DNA from: Candidatus Zixiibacteriota bacterium
Lineage (GTDB): Bacteria > Zixibacteria > MSB-5A5 > SM23-73-2
Reading direction: 5' to 3'
DNA length: 40,028 bases
NCBI GenBank assembly: GCA_030615745.1
Contig: JAUWYR010000022.1
Coordinates: 1-40,028 of the forward strand
This document shows, piece by piece, positions 24,878-33,723 of this stretch. Position numbers and translations under genes: made by a program. Positions within the stretch are counted from its first letter, which is position 1. Each line of letters begins with the position of its first letter. The notes under the pieces were generated by a model, which was not told where the DNA came from, made no database searches, and was given only the letters and a program-made list of their open reading frames with translations.

Positions 24878-25573
24878 ATGGTTGAGTTCAGAGTTTTCAG
24901 ATTTGACCCAGAAAAAAATAAAGAGCCTGAGTTCCAATCCTATGAATTTGATCCTTATAAGGGAATGACTATCCTGGAAGGGCTATACTACATTCTTGAG
25001 AATTTGGACAGCTCCTTGGCATTCCGTTCATCCTGTAGAGAAGCGGTGTGCGGCTCCTGTGCTATGCATATTAATGGGATATATCGTCTTGCTTGCAAAA
25101 CCCAGATAGAGATTTTGAAATCACCGATAACCATAAGACCACTTTCACATCTTCCGGTGATAAAAGACCTGGTAGTAGATTTGACTCCATTTTTCAATCA
25201 TTTCAAGGAGATAAAACCTTATTTAATCCCAAAGGAGTCTCCTCCTGAAAAAGAGTATATTCAATCGGTTAAGGAACGTGAGAAGATAAATGATTGGTTA
25301 GATTGCATCTTATGTGGAGCCTGCTATGGTTCCTGCCCTGTATGCGCTCAGGATGATAAATATTTAGGACCCCATGCCCTTCTGAAAGCTTTACGCTTTG
25401 TTGATGATTCCCGTGATGGCGGGGCAAAGGAGAGAATAGCTTTTGTCACTCAGAACTCCGGGGTTTTCCGCTGCCATACCATTTTCAACTGCAGGGAGGT
25501 CTGCCCCAAGGACTTAGACCCGACCAAAGCTATTGCCAAGCTGAAGCTGAAGGCGGTTTTTAAGAAATTTTAA
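24878..25573 (+). CDS. sdhB: Succinate dehydrogenase iron-sulfur subunit
   Basis: 231 residues carrying all three clusters: [2Fe-2S] at Cys53, 58, 61 and 73 (CREAVCGSC...C); [4Fe-4S] at Cys143, 146, 149 and 209; and [3Fe-4S] at Cys153, 199 and 205 (assigned by alignment with known SdhB). An extra Cys156 lies in CPVC. It passes electrons from FAD to the quinone site. It starts 12 bases after sdhA behind AAGGAG. No intrinsic terminator follows; the next 400 bases hold repeats. Confidence 0.95.
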   Translation: MVEFRVFRFDPEKNKEPEFQSYEFDPYKGMTILEGLYYILENLDSSLAFRSSCREAVCGSCAMHINGIYRLACKTQIEILKSPITIRPLSHLPVIKDLVVDLTPFFNHFKEIKPYLIPKESPPEKEYIQSVKEREKINDWLDCILCGACYGSCPVCAQDDKYLGPHALLKALRFVDDSRDGGAKERIAFVTQNSGVFRCHTIFNCREVCPKDLDPTKAIAKLKLKAVFKKF

Positions 25574-25582
25574 CTTAAGAAA

Positions 25583-25664
25583 ACAGTAGACAGAAAACGG
25601 TAAACAGTGAACAGAGGTGATAGGTTGTGGGTGATAGGTGGTAGGTAGTAGGTAATAGGTTGTA
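25583..25664 (+). repeat. Two adjoining arrays of degenerate heptamers
   Basis: First array (25583-25615): ACAGTAG, ACAGAAA, ACGGTAA, ACAGTGA and a partial ACAGA. Second array (25616-25664): GGTGATA, GGTTGTG, GGTGATA, GGTGGTA, GGTAGTA, GGTAATA, GGTTGTA. All full units are seven bases long and keep two or three fixed positions. It begins ten bases after the sdhB stop. Confidence 0.8.
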
Positions 25665-25975
25665 GAAAATTATCTGCTGAGGATATTTACAGCACTTGAG
25701 AAGACACCAGCCTTTGTTCCTTGGGGATGTTATCATCCCCAACTAACTAATCTTTATGGTGTGTCAGAACCCCAGTCCTGACACATTTTTAAGCGTCAGC
25801 CTGCCCGGCCAGGGGAGTAGAGCTCCTAACGCAACTATTTAAAGTTTTTCATCCTTCTTAAAATAAATGCAAACCAATAGGTTAATTCAACGTAAATTTA
25901 GCTTGCATAATAAATTTTATTTATTATATTCCGAACTGTAAAGTAAAAGGTTAAAATTCGAAGAGTGCTTCGCAA
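25665..25975. other. Gene-free region before ffh
   Basis: It contains copy 6 of the GGATG hairpin family, a hairpin with arms GTGTCAG/CTGACAC (25761-25784), and a CCTGCCCGGCCAGGGG stretch near 25801 that recurs in variant form near 39821. The last 110 bases are AT-rich and probably hold the ffh promoter, but I cannot place it with confidence. Confidence 0.6.
25713..25749 (+). repeat. GGATG hairpin family, copy 6
   Basis: TTTGTTC, then arms TTGGGGATG/CATCCCCAA with loop TTAT. The third stem pair is G:C where copies 2 and 4 have T:A. Confidence 0.75.
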
Positions 25976-27310
25976 ATGTTTGAGCAACTAACAGAAAGAT
26001 TTGAAACTCTTTTCAAAAAGCTTAAAGGACTGGGAAAGCTTACAGAGTCTAATATACAAGACGCTTTAAAAGACGTGAGAAGGACTTTGCTCGAGGCGGA
26101 TGTTAATTATAAAGTGGTTAAAAACTTTACTGAAAATGTTAAAAAGAAAGCTTTAGGAGAAAAAGTTCTTTCAAGCATCACCCCTGGTCAGCAGTTTATT
26201 AAAATCGTTCATGATGAGCTTACCTCTCTTTTAGGTGCAGAATCTCAAGAGGTGAAATTCTCATCCTCCCCCCCTACAATCTGGATGTTAGTAGGATTGC
26301 AAGGGTCAGGTAAAACCACCGCTTGTGGAAAACTGGCTAAATACTTCAGGAAAAAAGGTAAAAGACCGCTTCTGGTAGCAGCGGATATAAAAAGACCTGC
26401 AGCAGTTCAACAGCTTATAATATTAGGAAGAAACCTAAATATCCCAGTATTTTCAGACTCAAAAAAGCTTTGGCAAAATCCTGAGAAAATCTGTGAACAG
26501 GCAAAAAAGAAAGCAACAGATGATGATTTTGACCTTTTGATAATCGACACCGCAGGAAGATTACATATAGATAAAGACCTTATGGATAAGCTTCAAAGTG
26601 TCAAAAAAAAGATAAAACCTCATGAGGTTATTTTGGTAGCTGATGCTATGACCGGACAGGATGCTGTTAACATCGCTTCGTCTTTTGAGAATGAGGTCGG
26701 CTTGGATGGGATTTTTCTTACAAAAATGGACGGTGATGCCAGAGGTGGTGCAGCTTTATCTATAAAGGCTGTCTGCGGAAAGCCGATTAAGTTCATAGGA
26801 GTAGGGGAAAATTTAGATGCCCTGGAGCTTTTTTACCCTGATAGAATGGCTTCAAGGATTTTAGGGATGGGGGATGTGGTCTCTCTGGTGGAGAAGGCCC
26901 AGGAGACGATAAGCTTAGAGGAAGCACAAAAATTAGAAAAAAAGCTAAGAGAACAAAGATATACTCTAAAGGATTTTTACGATCAGCTCCAGCAGATTAA
27001 AAAAATGGGATCTTTGGATTCCATCTTAGGAATGATTCCAAATTTGGGAACAAAAGCTTTAAAAGGGCTTTCTTTTGATGAAAAAGACTTGACAAAAGTC
27101 GAAGCTATGATAAATTCTATGACAAAAAAGGAAAAGGAAAGACCTGAGATTATCGATGGTTCGAGGAGAAGAAGGATAGCACAAGGCAGCGGAACTTCAG
27201 CCCAGGATGTCAACAAGCTTTTGAAACAGTTTTCAATGATGCAGAAGATGGTGAAAAAATTAAACAGACCGGATCTAAAATCTTTAGGAAAAGGGTTGTT
27301 TACTTCTTAG
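25976..27310 (+). CDS. ffh: Signal recognition particle protein Ffh
   Basis: 444 residues with N, G and M domains in order. The G domain has VGLQGSGKTTACGKLA (from residue 106), DTAGRLHID and TKMDGDARGGAALS. The M domain contains the SRRRRIAQGSGTS stretch that binds 4.5S RNA, here with a leading G-S. It targets nascent membrane proteins with FtsY, which is outside the window. It heads the ffh-rpsP-khpA-rimM-trmD-rplS operon. A small hairpin (CGAAG/CTTCG, 25959-25972) covers the purine-rich stretch ahead of the ATG. Confidence 0.95.
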   Translation: MFEQLTERFETLFKKLKGLGKLTESNIQDALKDVRRTLLEADVNYKVVKNFTENVKKKALGEKVLSSITPGQQFIKIVHDELTSLLGAESQEVKFSSSPPTIWMLVGLQGSGKTTACGKLAKYFRKKGKRPLLVAADIKRPAAVQQLIILGRNLNIPVFSDSKKLWQNPEKICEQAKKKATDDDFDLLIIDTAGRLHIDKDLMDKLQSVKKKIKPHEVILVADAMTGQDAVNIASSFENEVGLDGIFLTKMDGDARGGAALSIKAVCGKPIKFIGVGENLDALELFYPDRMASRILGMGDVVSLVEKAQETISLEEAQKLEKKLREQRYTLKDFYDQLQQIKKMGSLDSILGMIPNLGTKALKGLSFDEKDLTKVEAMINSMTKKEKERPEIIDGSRRRRIAQGSGTSAQDVNKLLKQFSMMQKMVKKLNRPDLKSLGKGLFTS

Positions 27311-27325
27311 AAAACAGGAGACAAG

Positions 27326-27790
27326 ATGGCAGTTAAGATAAGGCTCCGAAGGATGGGGAAAAAGAAAAAGGCGTTCTTCAGGCTTGTTGCCGCAGATTCG
27401 AGGATGCCGAGAGATGGAAGGTTCATTGAGATTTTAGGCTATTATCATCCTTCAAATAATCCAGCTACCATTAAGGTGAAAGAAGAGCGGTTATTTTTCT
27501 GGTTGGAAAATGGCGCTATTCCAACGGAGACAGTCAATGCCCTTTTTAAACAAATAGGACTCTACAAAAAGTGGGAGAAAAAAAAGAAAGGTGAGGATGT
27601 CTCCAAAATAGAGCTTTTAACCCAGATAAAGGAGAGAAAGAAAAAGAAGAAAAAGAAAAAAGCTGCTAAGCTAGAGGAAGAGAAAAAACCAGAGGAGAAG
27701 GAGGTAAAGAATTCAAAATCTGAAAAAAAAGAAGAGGACAAAAGTTCACAGGAGACAAAAGACGCAGGGTCTGAAAAACCAAATAGTTAA
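27326..27790 (+). CDS. rpsP: 30S ribosomal protein S16 with long charged tail
   Basis: 154 residues. The first 80 or so are a normal S16: [55 protein letters not shown]. Ordinary S16 ends near residue 80-90. Here a further 65-70 residues of Lys, Glu and Ser follow, including a run of eight Lys near residue 105, probably unfolded. S16 binds 16S rRNA during small-subunit assembly. It lies 15 bases after ffh with a GGAG site. The L19 gene of the same operon has a similar tail. Confidence 0.93.
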   Translation: MAVKIRLRRMGKKKKAFFRLVAADSRMPRDGRFIEILGYYHPSNNPATIKVKEERLFFWLENGAIPTETVNALFKQIGLYKKWEKKKKGEDVSKIELLTQIKERKKKKKKKKAAKLEEEKKPEEKEVKNSKSEKKEEDKSSQETKDAGSEKPNS

Positions 27791-27814
27791 CCGTTATCCT
27801 GAAGGAGGTGCAAG

Positions 27815-28045
27815 ATGAAAAAGTGGATCGAAGCCATTGTTAGGGAGCTGGTTGATAATCCAGATGAGGTGAAGATAACCGAGGTGGAGGGTGAGAGAAC
27901 CACCGTGTTTGAGCTCAGAGTAGGTTCTGGAGATCTTGGTAAGGTGATTGGAAAGCGGGGAAAAACCGCCGGCGCTATCCGCACTCTGCTTTCAGCAGCT
28001 TCTGCCAAAAAAGGCAAAAGAGCGATGCTTGAGATCTTAGAGTAG
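27815..28045 (+). CDS. khpA: KH-domain RNA-binding protein KhpA
   Basis: 76 residues, the usual length. A single KH fold with the [20 protein letters not shown] loop that contacts RNA (GxxG as GKRG). It pairs with KhpB in Gram-positive bacteria; its role here is not known beyond RNA binding. It sits between rpsP and rimM, its standard place, and has a strong AAGGAGG ribosome site. Confidence 0.9.
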   Translation: MKKWIEAIVRELVDNPDEVKITEVEGERTTVFELRVGSGDLGKVIGKRGKTAGAIRTLLSAASAKKGKRAMLEILE

Positions 28046-28053
28046 TCCCGGTT

Positions 28054-28557
28054 ATGGGAATGGTAACCATCGGAAAAATCTCCAGAACAAGGGGAATTAG
28101 AGGGGAGATGGTTGTCATTCCCTTGACCGATGATCCCAATCGCTTTTTTACACTTGAGGAGGTTTGTGTAGAAAAAGAAGGGAATAAAAGAGTTTTTAAG
28201 ATCAAATGTGTAAAAAAATTTAAGAAAAAAATATTTATTTCTTTCGAAGGAATAGACTCACCAGAGGCTGCTAAGGCTCTGGTGGGTGCATTTTTAGAGA
28301 TAGAAAAAAGAAATCTTCTTCCTTTACCTGAGGGGAGATATTACATTTTTGAAATCATCGGATTGAAGGTGAAAACAGAGTCCGGGGAGATTCTTGGTGA
28401 GGTGAAAGAGGTGCTCTCCTTTCCAGCAAACGATGTATATGTGGTGAAAAAGGATAAAAAGGAGTACAACATTCCAGCTATAAAAGAGGTGATAAAAAAA
28501 ATCGATTTGGGGGAAAAGCTAATCATAATAAAGCCATTAGAAGGGCTTTTAGAATAA
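28054..28557 (+). CDS. rimM: 16S rRNA processing protein RimM
   Basis: 167 residues, standard length. The N-terminal barrel starts MVTIGKISRTRGIRGEMVV; the middle has KIFISFEGIDSPEAAKALVG; the PRC-barrel half has EIIGLKVKTESGEILGEVKE and ends near DLGEKLIIIKPLEGLLE. It helps assemble the 30S head and binds S19. ATG 28054 follows khpA by eight bases; ATG 28060, two codons in, is an equally possible start. It lies four bases before trmD. Confidence 0.92.
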   Translation: MGMVTIGKISRTRGIRGEMVVIPLTDDPNRFFTLEEVCVEKEGNKRVFKIKCVKKFKKKIFISFEGIDSPEAAKALVGAFLEIEKRNLLPLPEGRYYIFEIIGLKVKTESGEILGEVKEVLSFPANDVYVVKKDKKEYNIPAIKEVIKKIDLGEKLIIIKPLEGLLE

Positions 28558-28561
28558 AAAG

Positions 28562-29314
28562 ATGAAAGTCGATATTTTGACCATCTTCCCCGATTTTTTT
28601 TCGAGCCCTTTGGATTCAAGTATTTTAAAAAGGGCTAAAGATTGTGGAAAAGTCAAAATGAATGTTGTGAATTTAAGAGATTTTGCTTCTGATAAACATA
28701 AAAGCACAGATGATACCCCTTTTGGAGGGGGAGCAGGGATGGTTTTGATGGTGGAGCCATTGTATAAGGCACTTGAGTCAGTGGTTGAAAAAAAAGATGA
28801 GAAAATCATAATGACTTCCGCTTTCGGAAAAAGATTCTCCCAAGATATGGCAAAAAAATTTTCGACTCTAAAACATCTGATCTTAATATGTGGCCATTAC
28901 AAAGGTGTTGATGAGAGGATAAAAGAGTTGTTTACAATGGAGGAGGTCTCCGTAGGCGATTATGTTCTTTCTGGAGGGGAGTTTGCCTCTTTGGTGATAC
29001 TGGATGCAGTAGTCAGGTTGATTCCGGGTGTATTGGGTAACTTTGACTCAGCAATAACAGATTCTTTTTATGAGGGGATTTTAGGTTATCCCCAATACAC
29101 CAGACCAGCTGAGTTTATGGGCTTGAAGGTTCCGGAGGTTTTGCTTTCCGGAAACCACGAGAAGATAAGGTTATGGAGAAAAAAAGAGGCTTTGAAAAAG
29201 ACTTTTTTAAACCGTCCAGACCTATTGGATAAAAAAGAGCTTTCAGATGAGGACAAAAAGCTTTTACAAGAGATCCAAAAATCCGAAGGACTCATAGAAA
29301 AGGATGTGAGCTAA
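28562..29314 (+). CDS. trmD: tRNA (guanine37-N1)-methyltransferase
   Basis: 250 residues of SPOUT knot type. The motifs are [75 protein letters not shown] and [13 protein letters not shown]. It methylates G37 of tRNAs that read CNN codons, using S-adenosylmethionine, which prevents frameshifts. The tRNA-Pro(CGG) in this window (39576-39652) has G at position 37, as a TrmD substrate should. Its stop is one base from the rplS start. Confidence 0.95.
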   Translation: MKVDILTIFPDFFSSPLDSSILKRAKDCGKVKMNVVNLRDFASDKHKSTDDTPFGGGAGMVLMVEPLYKALESVVEKKDEKIIMTSAFGKRFSQDMAKKFSTLKHLILICGHYKGVDERIKELFTMEEVSVGDYVLSGGEFASLVILDAVVRLIPGVLGNFDSAITDSFYEGILGYPQYTRPAEFMGLKVPEVLLSGNHEKIRLWRKKEALKKTFLNRPDLLDKKELSDEDKKLLQEIQKSEGLIEKDVS

Positions 29315-29315
29315 G

Positions 29316-29855
29316 ATGGATTCAATCTCTAAAATAGAATCTAAACATATCAAAAAAAGGATTCCAAAGTTTTCAGCAGGGGATACGGTCAAAGTATATG
29401 TTAAGATAAAAGAGGGAGACAAAGAGAGGTCCCAGGTCTTTGAGGGTGTGGTGTTACAGCGTCGTGGAGAGGGGACCGGAAAAACTTTCACGGTAAGGAA
29501 AGTTTCCGCAGGAATTGGTGTAGAAAGGATCTTCGCTCTTCATTCACCTAACGTATCAAAAATCCAAGTGGTGAAAAGGGGAAAAGTAAGACGGGCAAAG
29601 ATTTTCTATCTTCGCAAGCTTATGGGAAAATCTGCTAAGATTGAAGAGGATAAGAAAAAGCTTATAGAGGAAGAGGAAGAGGAAGAGGAAAAGAAGGAAG
29701 AAGTTAAGCAAGAGACGAAAGAGGAAAAGAAAGTAAAAGAAGAGAAGAAGGAAGAAGTAAAGAAGGAAGTTAAACAAAAAGAACCAAAAGGCGAAGTTAA
29801 GAAAGAAGCGAAAGAAGAAAAGACTGAAAAAGAGAAGAAAGAACCAAAAGGTTGA
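29316..29855 (+). CDS. rplS: 50S ribosomal protein L19 with long charged tail
   Basis: 179 residues. The first 110 or so are a normal L19: [48 protein letters not shown]-type stretch (here [15 protein letters not shown]) and [17 protein letters not shown]. Ordinary L19 is about 115-125 residues. The last 65 residues are almost only Lys, Glu, Val and Gln in heptad-like order, with eight Glu in a row near residue 123. This may be a helix or an unfolded tail. L19 lies at the subunit interface. It is the last gene of the operon. Confidence 0.93.
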   Translation: MDSISKIESKHIKKRIPKFSAGDTVKVYVKIKEGDKERSQVFEGVVLQRRGEGTGKTFTVRKVSAGIGVERIFALHSPNVSKIQVVKRGKVRRAKIFYLRKLMGKSAKIEEDKKKLIEEEEEEEEKKEEVKQETKEEKKVKEEKKEEVKKEVKQKEPKGEVKKEAKEEKTEKEKKEPKG

Positions 29856-30262
29856 TTGTTTTAAAAAAGCGCCTTGTGATGCATTGGCAATAGGGAATGT
29901 CTATCCTATAAGTAAGTATAAACACAAACCAGTTCTATATTCTTTTTTATACTTTATAAGAAAACATTGTAGGTACAGATTTATCTGTGCTTTAATTTTT
30001 GTGCACGAATTAATTCGTGCCTCAAACTGATTTTAAAAATTGGGAGTGTAAACCTTTAGGTTTACCAATAAAGCTGAAGTCGAAGACCTTGACGGCTTTA
30101 CACTCCAGAAGTTCCATTGATGCATCCCGCCTTTGGTGGGATGCTATTTAGCTTCGAGAATTCTTCCGCCTTTTGCGGAATCTTGAGACTATTCCCGAAG
30201 CATCCAAATTTATTTACTCCTTATTAACCATTCAAAATGAAAAGTTTGTCTACCTAATCCGC
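29856..30262. other. Gene-free region with nested stem-loops
   Basis: No gene is visible. Inverted repeats: ACAGAT/ATCTGT (29975-29988); a perfect 18-base palindrome GCACGAATTAATTCGTGC (30003-30020); GTAAACCT/AGGTTTAC (30048-30065), which competes with an outer pairing GGAGTGTAAA/TTTACACTCC (30043-30052 with 30097-30106); GCATCCCGCC/GGTGGGATGC (30122-30144); and TTCCGC/GCGGAA (30164-30180). No terminator is obvious after rplS. Confidence 0.6.
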
Positions 30263-30291
30263 TTGATTTTTGGCTTTGTTTTACTTATTTT
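30263..30291 (+). promoter_or_regulatory. Possible promoter of the lptD-like gene
   Basis: TTGATT (30263-30268) and TATTTT (30286-30291) are 17 bases apart and lie 44 bases before the ATG. The match is moderate in an AT-rich stretch, so chance cannot be excluded. Confidence 0.35.
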
Positions 30292-30334
30292 AAAATAAAT
30301 TGCCGATATTTAAATAATAATTTTTGCAATTATT

Positions 30335-33300
30335 ATGTTTTCGAAAATCCCAAAAAAAATTACTTACCTTCTTATCTTAAGTATTATCCTTCTTTTCACT
30401 TTTACTACAAAAGTCTCCGCTCAACAAAAAGAGGAGATAATTGAGCTTCTGCATGCAGACAGCTCACATTGGAATTTAGAAGAAGACAACATTATAATAA
30501 GTCTTTTCGGTAATGTTAGATTCAAACACGGAAGTACTTTTTTGAACTCCGATAGGGCTATATGGTATAAGACCGCAGGACAGATTGTCTTTTTGGGGAA
30601 AGTCAAAATCGAAGATGAAGATATATTTCTTTTTGCCCAGAAACTAACCTATTATCAGAGAATAAAAAAAGTTGTTGCGGAAAACAAAGTAAAACTTTTA
30701 AGCAAAAAAGAAGATATTATCATAACCGGAGAAAGGGGAGAATACGATAGAGAGAAAAAATATGTGATATTTATCCAGTCTCCGAAACTTGAGATTCATC
30801 CTGAAAAACCGGATTCAACAATCACTGTAAGTGCTGACACTATGGAGTATTTCATCGATCAAAAAAAAGGTGTTGCCAAGAAAGAAGTTCATATAAAAAA
30901 GGGGGATATGGATGCCTATTGTGGTTTAGCTGAGCTTTTTCGCCAGGATGAAGAGGACCGAGTCTTTTTAAAAGAAAATCCTTTTGCTTTTCAGAAGCAA
31001 AATGAAATCTCTGGGAATCTGATGGAGCTTTTATTTAAAAAAAGGCTTTTAGAAAAGATTATAGTTAACGGTAAAGCCAAAGCTTCTCAAAAAGAAGATA
31101 CTCTGGGCACAAAATCTGAAAGCTATGTAACAGGAGAAAAAATCTGTTTTCTTCTGAAAGATGAGAATTTAGAAGAGGTGGAGGTGGAAGGCAATGCCAC
31201 AAGCCTTTATATCCCCTCATCTGAGGATACTACCAAAAAAATAAGAAATGAAGCCTCAGGAGATACAATCAGCTTGTTTTTAGAGAAAAATCAACTCAAG
31301 AAAGTTTTGATCCAGGGTGGTGCTATAGGCACATATTACCAGACTTACCCTCCAAATCCAAATGATAGTCTTTTTATCACAGATACAATAAGATATTCAG
31401 CGGAAAAAATTGACTACCTTGTAGATGATAGTTTAATCATACTTGAAAATCACTGTAAGTTAAAGTTTGAAACTATGTCTCTGGATGCAGGGAAAGTTGA
31501 ATTTTACACCAGCAAGGAGATCTTGATTGCTCAGGGAATACTAAAGGAAGTGGGTGAGGGGAAAAAGTTGTGCCAAATTCCTGTTTTAAAAGACCGAGAA
31601 GAGGAGATCACAGGAGAAAGAATGGTTTATAATATAAAGACAAGAAGGGGGAAAATCGATGTGGGTAAAACAGAGTTTCAAAAGGGATTATACTACGGTC
31701 AAAAATTAAGAAAAGTTGACCAGGAAACCATCTTAGCAGATAAAGGAATATATACCACCTGCGACCTTGAAAACCCACATTATCACTTTTTTTCAAGTAA
31801 AATGAAAATCATTCCTGAGGATAAAGTCATTGCAAAGCCGATAATTTTATATATAAAGGATATTCCAATAGCAACGATTCCATTTTATGTTTTTCCAATT
31901 AAACCTGGGAGGCACTCCGGTTTTCTAACCTTTGAATTAGGGAGTTTTGAAGCAAATGATAGGTTCATTAGAAATTTAGGATATTATTGGGCAGCATCTG
32001 ATTATTGGGATGTTCAGGGTGCTTTTGATCTTTATGAGAACTCAGGATGGATAATAAAAGGCTTTTTAAGATATGCCAAAAGGTATTTTTTCAATGGAAC
32101 CATCGCAGGCTCATATAATCGAAAATCCCAATGGACAGGATTTTACAAGAGCAAAACAACAAGGTGGGACATTCTTTTCAGGCATTCCCAGACAATTTCA
32201 CCTTCAACTCGACTTTCCGCAAAAGGTCAATTTTTAAGCGATAAAAATTATTATAAAATCTTTAGCTTTGATCCAAGAGAAAGGAGAAACAGAAGCCTGC
32301 ATTCCCAGGCAAACCTATCTACCAGATGGAAAAATGCGGGGATGTATATCGCTGTTGACAGAAGTGTAAATCTTGATACTGATACAAAAGTTGATAAATT
32401 GCCAACTTTAACATTAACCCTACCAGCTTTCCGCCCGTTCGGCTATCCAGAAAAAGGAGAGAGCTCAAGATGGTATCAATCTCTATATCTGAAAGTTGGC
32501 TCAGATTTTTTAAATTATAGCTACAAAAAAGAAGAAATCCAGAGAAAAAAATATGTGACCTTGAATAATAGAGTTAATTTACAATTTCCACAAAAGCTTT
32601 TCGGCTCGGTTTCTCTTTCCCCAAATTTTAACTACCGCGAGACCTGGTATTTCATACCTGAAACGGATATGAGCAAAGACGAAAATATAAAGGCTAACTC
32701 TCTTTGTCGCAGGGGGATTCCATCTTTAAGTTTAAATGCTAATACCAAACTTTATGGTACTTTTTATCCTAAAATTGGCCCGATAACCGGATTCAGGCAT
32801 GTTGTCACCCCAACTTTTAGCTTTATCTGGAAACCAGAGATTAAAAAACATGATAAGCTTTTATTTTATACTGGCAAAGGTAGCGCAGGGGGAAAACAAA
32901 GGACCCTTTCTTTTAGTCTATCCAATATTTTCTGGATGAAAACTGAAAAGGATAAAAAAGAAAAAAAGTTTGCGCTTTTTGATTTAAGCACTCACGTAAA
33001 TTATAACTTCGTTGCTAAGACAAGAAAGCTTTCGACCTTACGCTCGGTGTTAAGATCTTATGCCATACCAAACGTTGATATTTACTTGAGTGCAACTCAC
33101 GATTTCTATGATGAAAAAACGAACGAGATCAAAATGAAGCCCCCACGGCTTTTGAATTTCAGCATAAACACAAACATCAATCTTTCCGGAAAAGCTTTTC
33201 CATCAACTTCTGCTGTGGCAGATACCGAAACAGTATCAGCATCAAGAGCACAAAGCAAAAGTTGGGGACTGAGAATCTCTCACAGATATTCTGAGAGAAG

Positions 33301-33583
33301 AGTCTATGGAGGTGTAATTAAAAATCAGTGGGCAAGCATTTCAACAGGTTTTTGGCTCACATCAAATTGGCATTTAAACTACGTGAACAGATACGATTTC
33401 GTGCAAAAGAAGATAACCGAGCGGTCTTTTGAACTTTATCGTGACCTTCACTGCTGGGAAGCAAGATTTAGCTGGGTCTTGCAAGGTTATCGCTCAGGTT
33501 ACTATTTCAAGATCAACATAAAATCTCTGCCAGAGGTCAAAATTGAGAAATCCAGAGGAGGCTTAAGGGATATTTTCTTCTGA
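30335..33583 (+). CDS. LptD-like lipopolysaccharide assembly protein
   Basis: 1082 residues. Residues 1-29 are a signal peptide ending VSAQQ. Residues of about 40-400 contain several OstA-like beta repeats (for example DNIIISLFGNVRFKHGSTFL, ENKVKLLSKKEDIIITGERG, ADTMEYFIDQKKGVAKKEVH), as in the periplasmic part of LptD and LptA. Then come AKPIILYIKDIPIATIPFYVFPIK and GRHSGFLTFELGSFE, and about 500 residues of aromatic beta strands that would form the barrel. It would insert LPS into the outer membrane. The periplasmic part is longer than in E. coli LptD (about 784 residues in all), as in Bacteroidetes-like forms. No ribosome site is visible before ATG 30335. Confidence 0.8.
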   Translation: MFSKIPKKITYLLILSIILLFTFTTKVSAQQKEEIIELLHADSSHWNLEEDNIIISLFGNVRFKHGSTFLNSDRAIWYKTAGQIVFLGKVKIEDEDIFLFAQKLTYYQRIKKVVAENKVKLLSKKEDIIITGERGEYDREKKYVIFIQSPKLEIHPEKPDSTITVSADTMEYFIDQKKGVAKKEVHIKKGDMDAYCGLAELFRQDEEDRVFLKENPFAFQKQNEISGNLMELLFKKRLLEKIIVNGKAKASQKEDTLGTKSESYVTGEKICFLLKDENLEEVEVEGNATSLYIPSSEDTTKKIRNEASGDTISLFLEKNQLKKVLIQGGAIGTYYQTYPPNPNDSLFITDTIRYSAEKIDYLVDDSLIILENHCKLKFETMSLDAGKVEFYTSKEILIAQGILKEVGEGKKLCQIPVLKDREEEITGERMVYNIKTRRGKIDVGKTEFQKGLYYGQKLRKVDQETILADKGIYTTCDLENPHYHFFSSKMKIIPEDKVIAKPIILYIKDIPIATIPFYVFPIKPGRHSGFLTFELGSFEANDRFIRNLGYYWAASDYWDVQGAFDLYENSGWIIKGFLRYAKRYFFNGTIAGSYNRKSQWTGFYKSKTTRWDILFRHSQTISPSTRLSAKGQFLSDKNYYKIFSFDPRERRNRSLHSQANLSTRWKNAGMYIAVDRSVNLDTDTKVDKLPTLTLTLPAFRPFGYPEKGESSRWYQSLYLKVGSDFLNYSYKKEEIQRKKYVTLNNRVNLQFPQKLFGSVSLSPNFNYRETWYFIPETDMSKDENIKANSLCRRGIPSLSLNANTKLYGTFYPKIGPITGFRHVVTPTFSFIWKPEIKKHDKLLFYTGKGSAGGKQRTLSFSLSNIFWMKTEKDKKEKKFALFDLSTHVNYNFVAKTRKLSTLRSVLRSYAIPNVDIYLSATHDFYDEKTNEIKMKPPRLLNFSINTNINLSGKAFPSTSAVADTETVSASRAQSKSWGLRISHRYSERRVYGGVIKNQWASISTGFWLTSNWHLNYVNRYDFVQKKITERSFELYRDLHCWEARFSWVLQGYRSGYYFKINIKSLPEVKIEKSRGGLRDIFF

Positions 33584-33637
33584 GTTTCAAAAACCTTTAA
33601 TTTTTAAGCTTTTGAGCAAAATTTTTTAAAAAAGTTC

Positions 33638-33666
33638 TTGACAAACCTGCTAAAACATTATATTTT
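33638..33666 (+). promoter_or_regulatory. Promoter of the HU gene
   Basis: TTGACA (33638-33643) and TATTTT (33661-33666) are 17 bases apart, about 58 bases before the ATG. HU has its own terminator as well, so it is a single-gene transcript. Confidence 0.65.
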
Positions 33667-33723
33667 TTCAAATGTTAACAAAAAACCTAAAACCTTAAAA
33701 CCAAAAGGAGAGGTGGTGAGTAA

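Noticed and set aside
25583-25664. Possible CRISPR-like direct repeats
   Set aside because: Units are only seven bases and have no spacers; no cas genes are in the window.
29556-29777. 73-codon Phe/Leu-rich frame opposite rplS
   Set aside because: It is the complement of the Lys/Glu tail; such frames arise automatically from GAR/AAR codons.
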